DNA of 57,253 nucleotides. Source: a virus. The stretch is from IMG/VR virus record IMGVR_UViG_3300028829_007583, positions 1 through 57,253 of that record; one strand, given 5' to 3'. A program made the translations under genes and the position numbers. Under the pieces are notes generated by a model that was not told the origin of the DNA, made no database searches, and was given only the letters and a program-made list of their open reading frames with translations. Position 1 is the first letter of the stretch; each line of letters begins with the position of its first letter. Shown piece after piece: positions 25,801 to 35,127 of the stretch.

Positions 25801-28800
25801 TTAGCACCAGATCCTATACTGCAATTACCTTATGACCCAGGCAGGAGGCATATTGACCCCAATATAAGAATGGCGCAGCCTGGTGACTACTTAAAAGCCC
25901 AGCAATTAAAGCTTGAACAAGAAATGATGGGGTCTCAATCTGGAATTCTAAGAGGATCCTCTTTTAGAGCTAGTGATATGGGTAGAATGAGGTCAGCACT
26001 GTCATTTAATACATCAGCCAGAGATTATCAAAATAAATTTTTAGTAAACGAATTCGAAGAGTTAATGAAAGGCCAAGAAGGAAAAAGAGATCCAATGTCT
26101 TTTTCTAAAGCCGAAAGAAGAATAAGCGGAAGATTAAAAGTAAATCCAAGAATTAGGAGTTTTTACGAAAATATGACAAGAGCCACTCGATCAAAATGGG
26201 GCTTTTCTGGAGGAATGATTCCTAATTTTGGATTAAAAATAAATGCTGGAGCCATGAAAAGCATTGGACTTCAGTCTACATTAGGTCAAGCTAAAAGTAG
26301 GCAAGAAGGAGTTATAGGCATGTCAGAGCTGGATAAAATCCTGCAAAGTAATTTATTTAAATCAATTAAATACCTCCCGCTAAAAAGCGACACTCCAATC
26401 ATGATAAAAAATGCAAGGTATGGAGTTCATAGCTTAAAGAAAGGAGCTCCCCCACCAAAAGGATTCAAAAGTTGGAAAGATTTTGACGAGAATAGCCCAC
26501 TTGGTAGAACCAGAGTGGTTTATGCTAAGCCAAAAACTGAATCTGAAAAACCTTTTAAGAGGCTTAAGCTTGAAAGAATAGAAAGTATAAACCATCAAGG
26601 AAAAACCCTTACAGTTGACCCTAATTTAGCTAACAACGGTTTAATTCCGAACTTTATTTTTAAGAAATTAAAAACTGTATCTCAGGCCGTAAAAACATTT
26701 AAAGAGGATACTGGGGCATTTTCAGCTGGAACCAGAAATAACATTTGGAGTACTACTCAAAATAAAATCAAGCTGAGATCTAGTAATTACGATGATGTCA
26801 GGCAATTTGTTAATAGCAAGAGTTTTAGACTATTAGATCCAGCAGAACAAAAAAGAATAAAATCCGATCTGAAAGCTCAATCCGAATCATTGAACATGAA
26901 TGATGTTACCAGGCCTTATTTTCAGTATGATGATCCTGATTACCAAGGAGCAATTCATGCAAATAAAGGTTTGATACCAAATTACTCAAAGCTTTTTTCA
27001 GAAGGAGCGAAAAATGTTTTATCTAAAAACCCTCAGTATACTGGAGCTGTTCAAGAAGCAATTCAAAGAGAGGCTTCTTTTGGATTAACCCCCAAGGTCG
27101 TGGAAGCTCACTCATTAAAGAGCTCTAAGAATCCTGGTCTTGCCGTAGTAAACCAAGAGCAGGAATCTGGAAGTTTACAAAAAGCCAGAATTCTTCATGG
27201 AGGGTTGAACCCTAATCAAAAAACTTCAGCCGTTCCCAACTATGCAAAAACACAAGTTGATGTAACCAAAGTACTACAATTAAGAAAAGAATCTGTAAGA
27301 AACATAAATGATGTAGGTTTAAATTCAGTATCTAAATCTTTTGATAGAGCGGCTAATGTGATAGATAAGTTTTCAACAAGCGTCAAAAGCGCTCAATCTT
27401 ACCTCGGCCAACAAGGTACTGAATACGCAAAATCATCAGAGTTAATTAAAGAAGCTAATCTAAGAGAAAAAGCGAGGCTCGGAACTTTAGAAAAAGAGAC
27501 TTCGGCTAGAAAAAAATACATGAGAGAGGTTCTTAGAAAGGACTCCCTAGCGAAACTTTCTTCACGATCTGGACCAGTAGGAGAATTGGCAACACAATTT
27601 ATGGGCTCTAGTAATTTTGAAAAAGATTTAAAATTCAGAATGGGGGTAGCCAAGGAAGCTAATGACTTTGAAACATTAAAAGGTCTGAAAAAGTTTGACA
27701 AGGCAATAGACGAAAGTGCCAGAGGCATGTTTAATAATGCAACCACAAAAGCTAGTATATTAAATAGCCAACTCAGAGAGAGTACAAAAGACGGAAATAA
27801 ACTAAAAAGATTTCAAGGGGCAGAAGGTTTTGGCAAAAGAGAAATGAGGAAATTTTTTAGTCAAAGCTTTCTTCAAGAAAGAGGCATCCAAACACTTGAC
27901 AGTAAAGAGTCCATGAATGTTATGGCTTCAATGGGAGAAAGGGGAGAAAAAGCATTTCAAGATTATGTAAAATCCCAAGGCGTAATGTCTAGCAATAAAA
28001 CTTTAGCAAGAGCAGGTCTTAGAACTGGAGATTTCTCATCATTGCTTGGAGGAAATGATGGAAAAAACTTCATAAAACAATTAGAAAAGTACCAAAGAAT
28101 GGTTGACGGCGGTGCTAAGGGCAAGGGCACAGCCAGAAGAGAGCTTATGAGAGAGGCTGCCAGAATTGGTGCAGATTCAGCTTCTTCAGAGAAACTCCAA
28201 AGCATGGTGCTTTCAACTCAAAAACAAGTTAAAGATGATGCTCCTAAAGGAGCACCGCAATCAGCAAGAGATAGAATATCAGGAGGAAGAATTTCTGGAG
28301 CTCTTGGATCCTTCCAGTCTGGAATGTCTGGATCTGGATTAAGATCTCAAGGGTTTATGGGACTCGTTGGGAATAGAGCAGGGCAAGGAATCAATAGATT
28401 TGGAACTGGAGCGAAAAACTTTATGAAGGGTGGGTTTGGTGCAGCTGGTGGGCAAATGGGATTAGGCCTCTCTATAGCCGCCCCAATGTTAGCGGGCATG
28501 GTGGCAAATAAAACCCCAAGGGAAGATAGAGCCGTATTACAAAATGGACAATTTAATGTTCAGGGAACTGGAGCAGATACGGCATCTAGTACATTGATGG
28601 GTGTTGGTATGGGAGCTATATTTGGTGCTCCAGGCGCTATTGTAGGAGGTGTTATAGGATTTGTACAGTCTCTTACGAAGGCAACTCTAACTATAGATGA
28701 ACAAATAAGAGTAAGAGAAAAAGAAATAGCCATCATAGGTCAAAATGTTCAAGCAGCCCAATCTCTTCAGAATTTATCATCAGCTAGGGCTGAAGCTTTT

Positions 28801-31800
28801 GCCGTAGGAGACTCTGATAGAATCGCAGAAATTGATACAGCAATGAATAGAGCTTTGGCTGGGGTCAATGATAAAAAAACATTAACAGCTTTAGCTGCAT
28901 CAGGGGGAGATTCAGATGCTTTGTCAAAAATACAAAGACAACTACAAGATCAAATGACAAACGCTGTTAGTGTTCAGAATTTTGGAGTAGCTCTAAAGAA
29001 TTCCGACCAACAAAAAGCAGCAAAAAATGCTGGAGTTGCAATGGGAGGAATGATAGCCCAAGCAATAAGAAATGAAAATGTAGATGAATCTACTGCACTA
29101 GATATATTGAGAAATATACAGACTAGTACGGCTCAAAAAGAAAAAAGTGGAATGCTTGACACTAAAAGCCTAAATGCTTTAAGGAAAAAAGCCTCAGGAG
29201 GTCAAGAGTTAACCAGTGGACTAGGTATGGCAGGAGGTCTTGCTGGAGGACTGATGGCTGGAGGAGCTGCCTTGAGTATGTCTGGAGTAGGCATGCCGCT
29301 TGGGTTGGCAATGGCGGCTGCAGGAGCAGGAATAGGCATGTTAAGCGGAAGAGCTTGGGAAAGTGGAGCAGCTAAAAGTGATTTAGAAAAACAACAAAAA
29401 TTAGGATTAGATGAAATTAACGAACTATCAAAACTAGTAGATGCTGGAGCGATGACAGAGACTGCAATGAATCAATTAGTTGCAGCTTTTAGGGAGGGAG
29501 AAATAAGCATGGGAGATATAGCTAAAGAAGCAGAATCTGCCGTTGTAGAGTTTCAAAAAATTAAAAAAGCATCTGATAGAGCAAGCTCTGCGTTATTTAA
29601 TATAGATCAATCATTCAAAAGAACTATTGGCAAAATGGTTGTTGATTTAGAAGTTAACAAGATAAGATCAGCAGCTGAATCTAACGCAAGAAAATCGAAT
29701 GTTAATTTCACATCTCAATTCATGTCGCCAATTAGTGCTAGTGATTTCTTAGCAAGAGAACAATCTAAAATATTAGCTTCGGATGCTCAAGGCAGAGTAG
29801 GACAATTTCAAAGAGAAACAGATATTAATTTCCTTAGAGGAGTTCAATCAAAATCAAAAAGTTTAAATTTCGGCGGGCCACAAATGGAGTTCGTAAGAAA
29901 GACGGTCGAAGATCAAGGAGTTGGCTCGATAGAGTCAATGATCAGAAGAAGGGAAATGTCTGGAGTAATGAATTTAAACCTAAATACAAAAAATCTTGAC
30001 GATATATTTGAAAAAGTAGGAGTAAAAGGTGGGGTCGATGCTTTCAATAAAGATAGCAAAATAACAATGCCAGAAAACTTGAACGAACTGAAAGACCTTC
30101 TTGGCACTGGAGATAAAGATGAACAAAAAAGAATAATGGATGAGCTTGTCGCAAACCTACCTAAGGCAAGACAAGAAGGATCCATGCAAACTAAATTTAC
30201 AAGAGCTCTTGAAGGAGCAGATGTTCAAACTTTAACAGAAATAATAGATTTAAGGAAAGAGCAGTTTAGAATTGTTCAGGAGCAAATACTGGCTGAAAGA
30301 AAAAATTTAAGCATACAAATAGCTCAACAAAAAATACAAACACAAATACAGGCGAAGCTTGAAAGCTTAAGGCAGGAATCTTCAAATAGAAGTATGGCCT
30401 TAGACACTAATATGATAGGTGTGAGAGGGAGGGCTGACACAAACAGATCACTCACTGGTTTTGAAGCTCAATCTCCTATTTTTAGAGGAATGTCTTCTGA
30501 CGCGGAAGAGTCAAAAAGACAGACTGGTCTAAGAAAAAGAGTTTTTGATGAAGATATAAAAGTTAGAAAAGCTGAAGCTTTAAATATGTTAAAAAAAGAG
30601 GCTGTCAGACTTTTATCTGAGAAAAATTTAGTTGATGCATTAAATGATTTAAAATCATCAATAGAAAAAGAAACTGATTTTGCAGCTACAGAAGGAAATC
30701 AAGTAGGCTCACAAAAAGGGCAACAGATTCCAGTAAAGACTGAGCCGTCATCCGCAGCCAGTTCGGCATCTGGAGCGGGAGCTGGAAAAAGTCCAGCTGT
30801 AAAAATGGGAAAACAAATGTCTTCGTTTAAAACGAGCGGAAACAATGAGGAAGGCTCAAAGAGGATAAAGGAAATAGGAAAAAAGATAGATCAAAATAAT
30901 ATAGAAATAAAAACTCAAGAGAGTAAGCTGAACACTGAAAGTAGTGTAGAAGACACACTAGCAACAAAACTTAAAAAATATAAAGGTGTATTAAAACAAC
31001 TTGAAAACTTAAATAACTTGCCTGAAAACAAAACCTCTTTCAGTAAGCCTGGCAATCTATTCAAACGTAACGAACGAGATGATTCAAGAGAAAGCGCAAA
31101 AAGAAAACTTCAAGATTTGGATCTTAATCAATTTTCAAAAGTTACAGGAACTCGCCTTGATGTTTTTGATGGATTTGATTCAGGAGATTCTGGGGGGAGC
31201 TATGTACAAACTAGCAGGGATGCAACTGATGCCGAAATGATCAAATCAATGACAGATCTTGTTGAAAAAACAGAATCCCAACTACAAGAGACTAGAAGTA
31301 AAAAAGGATCTACAGAGAGTGCTATAGAAAAAGCTAAATCAGAAATCCAAGAACAAAAAAAGCAGATCGAAGAAATAGAAAAGCAAATGGCAGAAGGTGT
31401 TGTTGAGCTTTCTGACACTCTTAAAGGCCAAAATATAAGTTTAAAAAACATCAATGTAGAAAAGACAGCAAATTTAACTAAAGATTTATTTAAGGCTGAT
31501 TCAATAGAAGGACTTACCGAAACTCTAAATAAGAATTTAGAAGATATTAAGGCTAATGACCCTTCTGGACAAATAGCTCTTCAGCTTCAAGGATGGGGAG
31601 AGTTGGTTAACAATGTTGGAGCTAGTCTAGATGATGCCGTTCGAGCATTTAACGTAGAAGAGGCTAAGAGAGCTCAAGAAGAATTTAATAGAAATTTGAC
31701 ATTTTCAAATTATTCAAGCGGAGCATTTGAGCAGCTTAATGCCATTAATCAAGGACAGAAAACCATTCGCGCTGGTGTTGGAGTAGGAATTATGGATAAA

Positions 31801-33537
31801 GTTGTTGACCAGGAAAGAAGGCAACTAAATTTTGACACAATAAACCAAGATCCAACATCAACACCACTAGAAAGAGCAAGAGGAAAAGCAGAACTACAAT
31901 CATTCACCATAGGAACAAAAGATCAAAGAGTTCAAATGGGGAGCCTCAGGGACGAACAAGCCCTTCAAAATAGAGATTTAATTGATGCTGAAAGAGACAG
32001 ATTAAATGCAGTATCCGCAGGAAAAGCAGCTAAGACTGACGAAGCAAAGTTTGCCGCAAAAAGTGTGGAAGAATCAGCTGTTGCTAGAATAGCAGAATTA
32101 AAAGGTACAATAGAAAACCTTGACAAAAGTATGCTAGACTTAGCTCATCAAATGGAGAGAACTACCCCAAGAGATAAAGGGTTCGTCTCTGAATTTAAAC
32201 AAAATACATCGATGGGGCTTGAGTTAGGTTTTGCTGAAATAGAAGCTCAATCTGAGCAAATATATACAAGACTAGGACAAGACTTGCCAATGGTTTTCAG
32301 AGATGGTCTTGTAGACGCAATGCAAGCAGCCTTAGACGGAAGTCAAAAATTAGGAGATTCCTTTGAGCAAATAGGAATGTCTTTATTACAAAACATACAG
32401 AAAGCATTCCTGACAAGTGCTTCAAACAGAATAACTGGTGCCGTAGGATCTGTGTTTGGGCTAGACGGTTATAATACTGGGGGATATGTAAATGGTGGAA
32501 GTGGAATAAAAGATGATGTCCCAGCGATGTTAATGGGGGGAGAGTATGTAATCAAAAGGAGTGCTGTACAAAAATACGGAGTAAACTTTTTAGAAAACTT
32601 AAATCAAGGAAGTATACAAGGGTTTGCTGGAGGAGGAGCCGTTCTTAATGTAGGATCTCCAATGGCAGCAGAAAGAGAGTCTTATGTAGACAAAAGTAAA
32701 TATGGAAATGTAACTAGATATAAAACAAAACAAGCTGGTATAGGAATCAATAGTCAGCTTACTGGATATGCAATAGCAAATGATAGAAGTATACAGAAAT
32801 ACTTTAGAGATCAAGAGACTCAATTTAATCAGAATTTAAATACAAAAAAACAAGAAGAAGCAAGACAGAAAAATAAAGATTACGAGAAGAAGGCAAAGAA
32901 AAGAAGCTTTTGGAATATGGTTATAGGAATAGCTGGATCCGCTTTATTGGGGAAAGCTGTTCAATGGGGTACTGATAAGTTCAAGCAAACCGATTTTTAC
33001 AAAAATAGAGCTGCAGCTAAGGCTGAAAGGTCTATGGCGGATAATGGATATGTTCAAGTAAGAGGTAAAAGCATTCAGCGATTATACCCAAAACCTTCAG
33101 ACCAATCTGGTGTCAGGAAAATGATTAGCAATGCCCACAGGGATGGAGGCTGGAAAGCTGCATCTACAATAATGCGGGATAATAATATAAGAGGTACTGT
33201 TGACGAAACTGGGGTACAACTAAATAAAGGCGGCGCAGTACCAGCAAGGCTTACTGGAGGGGAATATGTAATGAGTCCAGGAGCTGTTAAAACTTATGGC
33301 TCTTCATTGATGCAGAATTTAAACAATGGCTCCATACAAACTGGCGGTCAATCTGGTCAATCTGGTCAAGTAAGTAATGTTTCCCATGGAGATGTGAATA
33401 TAAGTATAAATGTAGACAATTCTGGAGGAGCTTCTTCTGGAGGAGATTTAAATTCACCAGAGTTTGCGTCAAAAGTCAAGAGTGCAGTAATGAATATAAT
33501 TTCACAAGAAAAAAGAGTTGGAGGGAGTTTGAGGTAA
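22807..33537 (+). CDS. Tail tape measure protein (TP901-type core) with modular insert
   Basis: A 3576-residue protein. Residues about 60-340 match the TP901-type tape measure core (VEKQLTEINIVMG, ELARQGLTMEETL, TAARGGKVIGNSFKTIFTR-like segments). Residues about 543-1480 are not tape-measure-like and are cut by repeats of G-L/M-I-P-N-Y/F at 544, 631, 784, (degenerate) 928, 1136, 1278, 1388 and (AVPNYA) 1475. The stretch 640-780 contains RGKGYG (703-708), the acetyl-CoA motif of GNAT enzymes. Hydrophobic Gly/Ala stretches at about 420-440, 1931-1957, 2139-2182 and 3369-3385 could cross membranes during injection. The C-terminus has two copies of a GGEYV(I/M) motif, at about 3244 and 3484. At 0.15 nm per residue the full chain predicts a tail near 530 nm, or about 400 nm if the insert is left out. 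Confidence 0.9.
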   Translation: MPLKIPTIQVGLEKSIQKAVKNVSARGGLNLSLNDKNFTRPLGKITGSVSEFNRSLEASNARVLAFGASVGMIQGVQTAFKALLQTTIQVEKQLTEINIVMGLTNSQLDDFSKGLFKVAKNTAQSFSTVATAATELARQGLTMEETLKRTNDALILTRLTGLDAASAVNGLTAALNTFNKAGLDSTQILSKMAAVDVQFAVSTEDLIDAVSRAGAVAQDAGVSFDELLGAVTAAQQMTARGGKVIGNSFKTIFTRVQRSTTISRLEELGIAVRDVAGNTLPAIRVLENLSATYDKLADTTKAAVAEQVGGVFQINILKAAINDLSSSNSILARATQISASASDEAYKKNEILNRSLSALSSQAATSITELSNIIGEIGFSNQIRDYLTFIRDQVSSINDFLGQKEGESAGADFAKGLIKGIGNVISGPGLLLAAGVLIKLFAKTSTFLVGSAKELMGVVSASQRQKQVQESIVAVLGENSSLQKRILAQEGNRAAQEKTILTLLQAQSREQQRIAATAKAVGPAILRAGFNTSLQRGGKIASSGLIPNYVTPKEKEMEKQGARDGGYTPGTVKSMDIKGKGRIIYNTAEKVKKFSGMSEPAILPPWRSKAGRKYKNTFEETHGFNPYANKGMIPNYSKSRSNITFKEMGGGQIGGPPRQVLFKSTVGGEKFTDAQTMEIVDPKNGGKMGLQVIFTGDSPSEMRGKGYGRELYEYMAKYAKRNGYGGLYGDMGTSISAMRVVDSIAKRKSFKVEKNPDLKFIKDDFEEEGIWGSDDWTYRLSNKGLIPNYGAFSHDKNLLGSLLANDFAKDGRIKYLDALSYVDEKGLTSILKSFNKYGEHDGWKASWPGMPVNQLMKNFPKYSTGGKPYDSGAKGLYSGLTPTRIKEILEKPEITRQFYKYITGKTSSIDVESGLTPQEKDYFKSNFGMVPKLKHIEDGFVSSGANQKKKNLNALRYDFLKAGPKGGSSTMSKIKTQFRGTLFKDPKRRANLFRQNNELAPDPILQLPYDPGRRHIDPNIRMAQPGDYLKAQQLKLEQEMMGSQSGILRGSSFRASDMGRMRSALSFNTSARDYQNKFLVNEFEELMKGQEGKRDPMSFSKAERRISGRLKVNPRIRSFYENMTRATRSKWGFSGGMIPNFGLKINAGAMKSIGLQSTLGQAKSRQEGVIGMSELDKILQSNLFKSIKYLPLKSDTPIMIKNARYGVHSLKKGAPPPKGFKSWKDFDENSPLGRTRVVYAKPKTESEKPFKRLKLERIESINHQGKTLTVDPNLANNGLIPNFIFKKLKTVSQAVKTFKEDTGAFSAGTRNNIWSTTQNKIKLRSSNYDDVRQFVNSKSFRLLDPAEQKRIKSDLKAQSESLNMNDVTRPYFQYDDPDYQGAIHANKGLIPNYSKLFSEGAKNVLSKNPQYTGAVQEAIQREASFGLTPKVVEAHSLKSSKNPGLAVVNQEQESGSLQKARILHGGLNPNQKTSAVPNYAKTQVDVTKVLQLRKESVRNINDVGLNSVSKSFDRAANVIDKFSTSVKSAQSYLGQQGTEYAKSSELIKEANLREKARLGTLEKETSARKKYMREVLRKDSLAKLSSRSGPVGELATQFMGSSNFEKDLKFRMGVAKEANDFETLKGLKKFDKAIDESARGMFNNATTKASILNSQLRESTKDGNKLKRFQGAEGFGKREMRKFFSQSFLQERGIQTLDSKESMNVMASMGERGEKAFQDYVKSQGVMSSNKTLARAGLRTGDFSSLLGGNDGKNFIKQLEKYQRMVDGGAKGKGTARRELMREAARIGADSASSEKLQSMVLSTQKQVKDDAPKGAPQSARDRISGGRISGALGSFQSGMSGSGLRSQGFMGLVGNRAGQGINRFGTGAKNFMKGGFGAAGGQMGLGLSIAAPMLAGMVANKTPREDRAVLQNGQFNVQGTGADTASSTLMGVGMGAIFGAPGAIVGGVIGFVQSLTKATLTIDEQIRVREKEIAIIGQNVQAAQSLQNLSSARAEAFAVGDSDRIAEIDTAMNRALAGVNDKKTLTALAASGGDSDALSKIQRQLQDQMTNAVSVQNFGVALKNSDQQKAAKNAGVAMGGMIAQAIRNENVDESTALDILRNIQTSTAQKEKSGMLDTKSLNALRKKASGGQELTSGLGMAGGLAGGLMAGGAALSMSGVGMPLGLAMAAAGAGIGMLSGRAWESGAAKSDLEKQQKLGLDEINELSKLVDAGAMTETAMNQLVAAFREGEISMGDIAKEAESAVVEFQKIKKASDRASSALFNIDQSFKRTIGKMVVDLEVNKIRSAAESNARKSNVNFTSQFMSPISASDFLAREQSKILASDAQGRVGQFQRETDINFLRGVQSKSKSLNFGGPQMEFVRKTVEDQGVGSIESMIRRREMSGVMNLNLNTKNLDDIFEKVGVKGGVDAFNKDSKITMPENLNELKDLLGTGDKDEQKRIMDELVANLPKARQEGSMQTKFTRALEGADVQTLTEIIDLRKEQFRIVQEQILAERKNLSIQIAQQKIQTQIQAKLESLRQESSNRSMALDTNMIGVRGRADTNRSLTGFEAQSPIFRGMSSDAEESKRQTGLRKRVFDEDIKVRKAEALNMLKKEAVRLLSEKNLVDALNDLKSSIEKETDFAATEGNQVGSQKGQQIPVKTEPSSAASSASGAGAGKSPAVKMGKQMSSFKTSGNNEEGSKRIKEIGKKIDQNNIEIKTQESKLNTESSVEDTLATKLKKYKGVLKQLENLNNLPENKTSFSKPGNLFKRNERDDSRESAKRKLQDLDLNQFSKVTGTRLDVFDGFDSGDSGGSYVQTSRDATDAEMIKSMTDLVEKTESQLQETRSKKGSTESAIEKAKSEIQEQKKQIEEIEKQMAEGVVELSDTLKGQNISLKNINVEKTANLTKDLFKADSIEGLTETLNKNLEDIKANDPSGQIALQLQGWGELVNNVGASLDDAVRAFNVEEAKRAQEEFNRNLTFSNYSSGAFEQLNAINQGQKTIRAGVGVGIMDKVVDQERRQLNFDTINQDPTSTPLERARGKAELQSFTIGTKDQRVQMGSLRDEQALQNRDLIDAERDRLNAVSAGKAAKTDEAKFAAKSVEESAVARIAELKGTIENLDKSMLDLAHQMERTTPRDKGFVSEFKQNTSMGLELGFAEIEAQSEQIYTRLGQDLPMVFRDGLVDAMQAALDGSQKLGDSFEQIGMSLLQNIQKAFLTSASNRITGAVGSVFGLDGYNTGGYVNGGSGIKDDVPAMLMGGEYVIKRSAVQKYGVNFLENLNQGSIQGFAGGGAVLNVGSPMAAERESYVDKSKYGNVTRYKTKQAGIGINSQLTGYAIANDRSIQKYFRDQETQFNQNLNTKKQEEARQKNKDYEKKAKKRSFWNMVIGIAGSALLGKAVQWGTDKFKQTDFYKNRAAAKAERSMADNGYVQVRGKSIQRLYPKPSDQSGVRKMISNAHRDGGWKAASTIMRDNNIRGTVDETGVQLNKGGAVPARLTGGEYVMSPGAVKTYGSSLMQNLNNGSIQTGGQSGQSGQVSNVSHGDVNISINVDNSGGASSGGDLNSPEFASKVKSAVMNIISQEKRVGGSLR
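24433..27246 (+). repeat. Eight dispersed G-L/M-I-P-N-Y/F motifs inside the tape measure
   Basis: Copies start at nucleotides 24436, 24697, 25156, 25588 (GMVPKL, degenerate), 26212, 26638, 26968 and 27229 (AVPNYA). Most are preceded by Asn/Lys/Ser and Gly. The spacers are 82 to 200 residues long and differ from each other, so this is not a simple tandem repeat but a boundary signal between different modules. The codons differ between copies, arguing against recent duplication. Confidence 0.8.
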
Positions 33538-33538
33538 A

Positions 33539-34369
33539 ATGGGCGGTTATGTACATAATGCGGATCAATCATTCTATATAAATGGACTGCAAATTTCTGG
33601 TGTAAGATCTGTATCTGCAAATTATCAAATACCATCAGAAGATAATGATTTTTTAGGTTATGTCGGGGCTGCAGATTTTATGCAAAACGCTCCAGGAGTG
33701 GCAAACTTTTCTGTAGAAAGGTCTATGATAACAATGGATCAACCAATAACAGAATTATTAGTTACTAATTCTGGGTTTGATGGAGGACTTACCTTCAACA
33801 ATAAAAATTTTAACTTTCAGAGTGGATATATAAATTCATATCAATGCTCGTTTTCTGTAGATAGTGTTGCGGAATCATCTTTAAGTTTAACAGCATTTGG
33901 TGAAGTTGGTCCAAATGTAGAAATAAAAAAAAACACTCAGGAGCAAAAAGAATTATTTATTCCTACAAACAGCGGTATAAAAGTAGAATGCGACGGAAGG
34001 GAAAGTAATAGGGTTCTAAGTTTTTCGTTTTCTACTAACATTAAAAATGATCCAGTATATAAAATAGGTTCAATATATCCCTGTGAAATAGTTCAGTCCT
34101 TGCCTATAAGGCAAACATTTAATATTGAAATGGAAATAGATGATTTTGATTCAAAAAATGTATATGATTATATGAGGACTGGAATACATTTTGAAACGAT
34201 AAGGGTTAAGTTACAAAATCAATGCGGAGAAAAAAGAGAAGTTGAGTACTTATTTAAAGATGCTCATTTGTTGTCTCAAAACCTAAGCACAGACGCTGAA
34301 AACAATACAAAAGTTGAGCTTTCATATTCTACGGTTTCTAGATATAAACCCGATATTTTTTATAAATGA
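33539..34369 (+). CDS. Tail-tube-like paralogue, putative distal tail protein
   Basis: A 276-residue protein directly after the tape measure gene, the place of the distal tail or tail-tip starter protein. It shows the two-part tube-like pattern of this phage: residues about 25-65 (ANYQIPSEDNDFLGYVG) and about 158-200 (LSFSFSTNIKNDPVYKIG). The start follows the previous stop by one base, with GAGG before the ATG. It ends in an ATGA overlap with a second tube-like gene. A role as an adaptor ring between tube and tip is likely; exact identity is inferred. Confidence 0.5.
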   Translation: MGGYVHNADQSFYINGLQISGVRSVSANYQIPSEDNDFLGYVGAADFMQNAPGVANFSVERSMITMDQPITELLVTNSGFDGGLTFNNKNFNFQSGYINSYQCSFSVDSVAESSLSLTAFGEVGPNVEIKKNTQEQKELFIPTNSGIKVECDGRESNRVLSFSFSTNIKNDPVYKIGSIYPCEIVQSLPIRQTFNIEMEIDDFDSKNVYDYMRTGIHFETIRVKLQNQCGEKREVEYLFKDAHLLSQNLSTDAENNTKVELSYSTVSRYKPDIFYK

Positions 34370-35127
34370 AATATATAAGACATCAAGAATGCGAAATACA
34401 GATAAATGGAGAAAAATTTTTTGCAAAAGATGCTTCTTTGTCAACATCAACTTCTATTGAGGCAAAACGGGTATACGGAGGAGAATTAAGAAATTATCTG
34501 GCAAGCTCTGCTGAAAGTGCAAATGTACAGTTTAGTTATTATTTAACTGGGAAAGAAGACTCCATAGGATTTTTAACTGGAAATAATTCTTGCTCTGGAA
34601 GTTTTTGTGGAATAAATTTTTCTGGAGCATATTTAACTAACTATGGAATAGAGATAGCTCCATATAAGCCTGTGCAATTCAGTGCATCATTTGATATTTA
34701 TAGTGGGTTTGAGAGTGAAACTAAAACTGGATCCTTCACTACAGACCCAGTGAAATTCGCAAACGGAGCATATACTGAACTTTTAAATTTTAATAAAAAT
34801 AATATAGGCTTAGATTTTCCAACAAATATATCATACTCAGTAGAATGCGAAAGAAAACCTAGCTATGTAATAGGACAACAATATCCTCAGGATGTGGTCC
34901 AGGGAAAGGTATCGAGAATGATTTCTATAAATGGAGAAAACATTGGAAAGGTCATCGATTATTCAGGTAGGGATTTTGCAAAAGTATCCATATCTCCCAA
35001 AACAATGGATTATGCAGCAAGAGGTAGAACTATAGAATGTGAGGGAATAATAACAAGTCAAAATTTAAGCATATCAACTAAAGGCTTAATGAATGGTAGT
35101 ATAGAAGTAATGGAGAGTATGAGATGA
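34366..35127 (+). CDS. Tail-tube-like paralogue, putative tail-tip adaptor
   Basis: A 253-residue protein with the same two-part plan as the previous gene and the tail tube protein: residues about 22-60 (ASLSTSTSIEAKRVYGGE, then VQFSYYL) and about 154-180 (ISYSVECERKPSYVIGQQYP). It overlaps both neighbours by ATGA, so the three genes after the tape measure are tightly coupled. Probably forms another ring at the tail end. No enzymatic motif is seen. Confidence 0.5.
   Translation: MKYIRHQECEIQINGEKFFAKDASLSTSTSIEAKRVYGGELRNYLASSAESANVQFSYYLTGKEDSIGFLTGNNSCSGSFCGINFSGAYLTNYGIEIAPYKPVQFSASFDIYSGFESETKTGSFTTDPVKFANGAYTELLNFNKNNIGLDFPTNISYSVECERKPSYVIGQQYPQDVVQGKVSRMISINGENIGKVIDYSGRDFAKVSISPKTMDYAARGRTIECEGIITSQNLSISTKGLMNGSIEVMESMR

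Noticed and set aside
25190-27240. Toxin domains in the other tape measure modules
   Set aside because: I looked for nuclease, ADP-ribosyltransferase, protease and kinase motifs in the spacers and found none that I could defend; only the GNAT-like one is reported.
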